From NCBI RefSeq assembly GCF_030463565.1, contig NC_134643.1, positions 81,527,721-81,591,720 on the forward strand: a stretch of DNA of 64,000 nucleotides, given 5' to 3'. The notes beneath the pieces are model-generated. The model saw only the letters and a program-made list of their open reading frames with translations. It ran no database searches and was not told the origin of the DNA. The position numbers were made by a program, and so were the translations under genes. The stretch is from Pelecanus crispus. Taxonomy: Eukaryota > Chordata > Aves > Pelecaniformes > Pelecanidae. Of the stretch, positions 63,351 through 64,000 are shown in pieces; positions within the stretch are counted from its first letter, which is position 1, and each line of letters starts with the position of its first letter.

Positions 63351-64000
63351 CTACATTCCCCATGGAGAAAATGTCGACAAATATGAAGCTTGTTGCAGTT
63401 GTTTTGCTGGCTGCAGGTACCATCCTTTCTGTTGTAAAATTGGCAGACCTAGAAGTGGGGAGGATAGATACAATATGAAATGGATAAAGCACGTTAGAAT
63501 TAGTAATTTTTTTCTTTGTTCTATAGGCATGCAGCTTTAACAGCAGAAAAACTGTGACTAAAAAGCACATGTTCATTGTGACTTCTTTAATCCGGACAGA
63601 TTTCTTGCATGGAAGAGCAGGCATTTTCAGCTGACTCATGCATTTTCAGTTTTGAAATTGTGCAGAGTTTTTTTCCAAGAAAAAGAAAAGCCAATCCAAC
63701 AAACATTCATTTTTGGCACTCCTAAGCAAGACAGTTACATAACAACTGACTGTTTTACAGTTACTCTATTAAAAAGCAAAATAAATAAAAAAAAAACCAA
63801 AACAAAACCGTAACAAAGAACAAGTGTATCCATAAAAACATAAATACTGTGTCGAAGGAGGTATGATTTCATGGAGCTGAAACTGCATTTGCACTTCCTA
63901 TTTGTAAAGCTAATTCTGCATTGAAGACTTGGGCATCTAAAAATTATAAGAAGAATGCTTTGAGATTAGAGTACATATGGAAAAAGCAACATGCTTCTTT

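Overview
The window is vertebrate nuclear DNA, and its repeats point to a bird. It carries CR1 LINE 3' ends with the ATTCTATGAT tail motif, several related ~0.55 kb LTRs with 5-bp target duplications, short introns, and CpG islands only at promoters. I would not name a species from sequence alone.

Layout. Bases 1-5050 hold no gene I can recognise. A CpG island without an assigned gene lies at about 5050-5740. It is followed by an old LTR with a younger LTR nested inside it (6142-7011). PKDREJ, a single-exon polycystin-family gene, runs on the minus strand (7194-15164 or 15215). It shares a CpG-island divergent promoter with TTC38, which runs on the plus strand (15605-36299). I could read 14 TTC38 exons, and they join in frame to 466 residues. 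A 3' UTR of about 1.9 kb and about 3.7 kb of gene-free sequence follow. The rest of the window is the minus-strand 3' part of a PARP12-type gene (CCCH zinc fingers, two WWE domains, PARP catalytic domain). Eleven exons between 63350 and 43562 join in frame to 531 residues, and the N-terminal exon(s) lie beyond the right edge. TTC38 and the PARP gene are tail to tail.

Mobile DNA. At least seven LTR insertions of one broad family group are present. The most complete is a 2.4 kb non-autonomous provirus-like element (59662-62047). It has a Lys-type primer-binding site, a polypurine tract, a six-copy ~50-bp tandem repeat instead of coding genes, a 3' LTR, matching ACATT duplications, and a chimeric 5' LTR. 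All intronic LTRs are antisense to their host gene. Two CR1 fragments lie in TTC38 introns.

How the genes relate. PKDREJ is a male-germline membrane protein in mammals, and TTC38 is a broadly expressed TPR protein. They share a promoter, not a pathway. The PARP12-like protein belongs to the antiviral/stress mono-ADP-ribosyltransferase group. From memory, mammals have GTSE1 and TRMU after TTC38, so the PARP12-like neighbour is the main synteny difference here.
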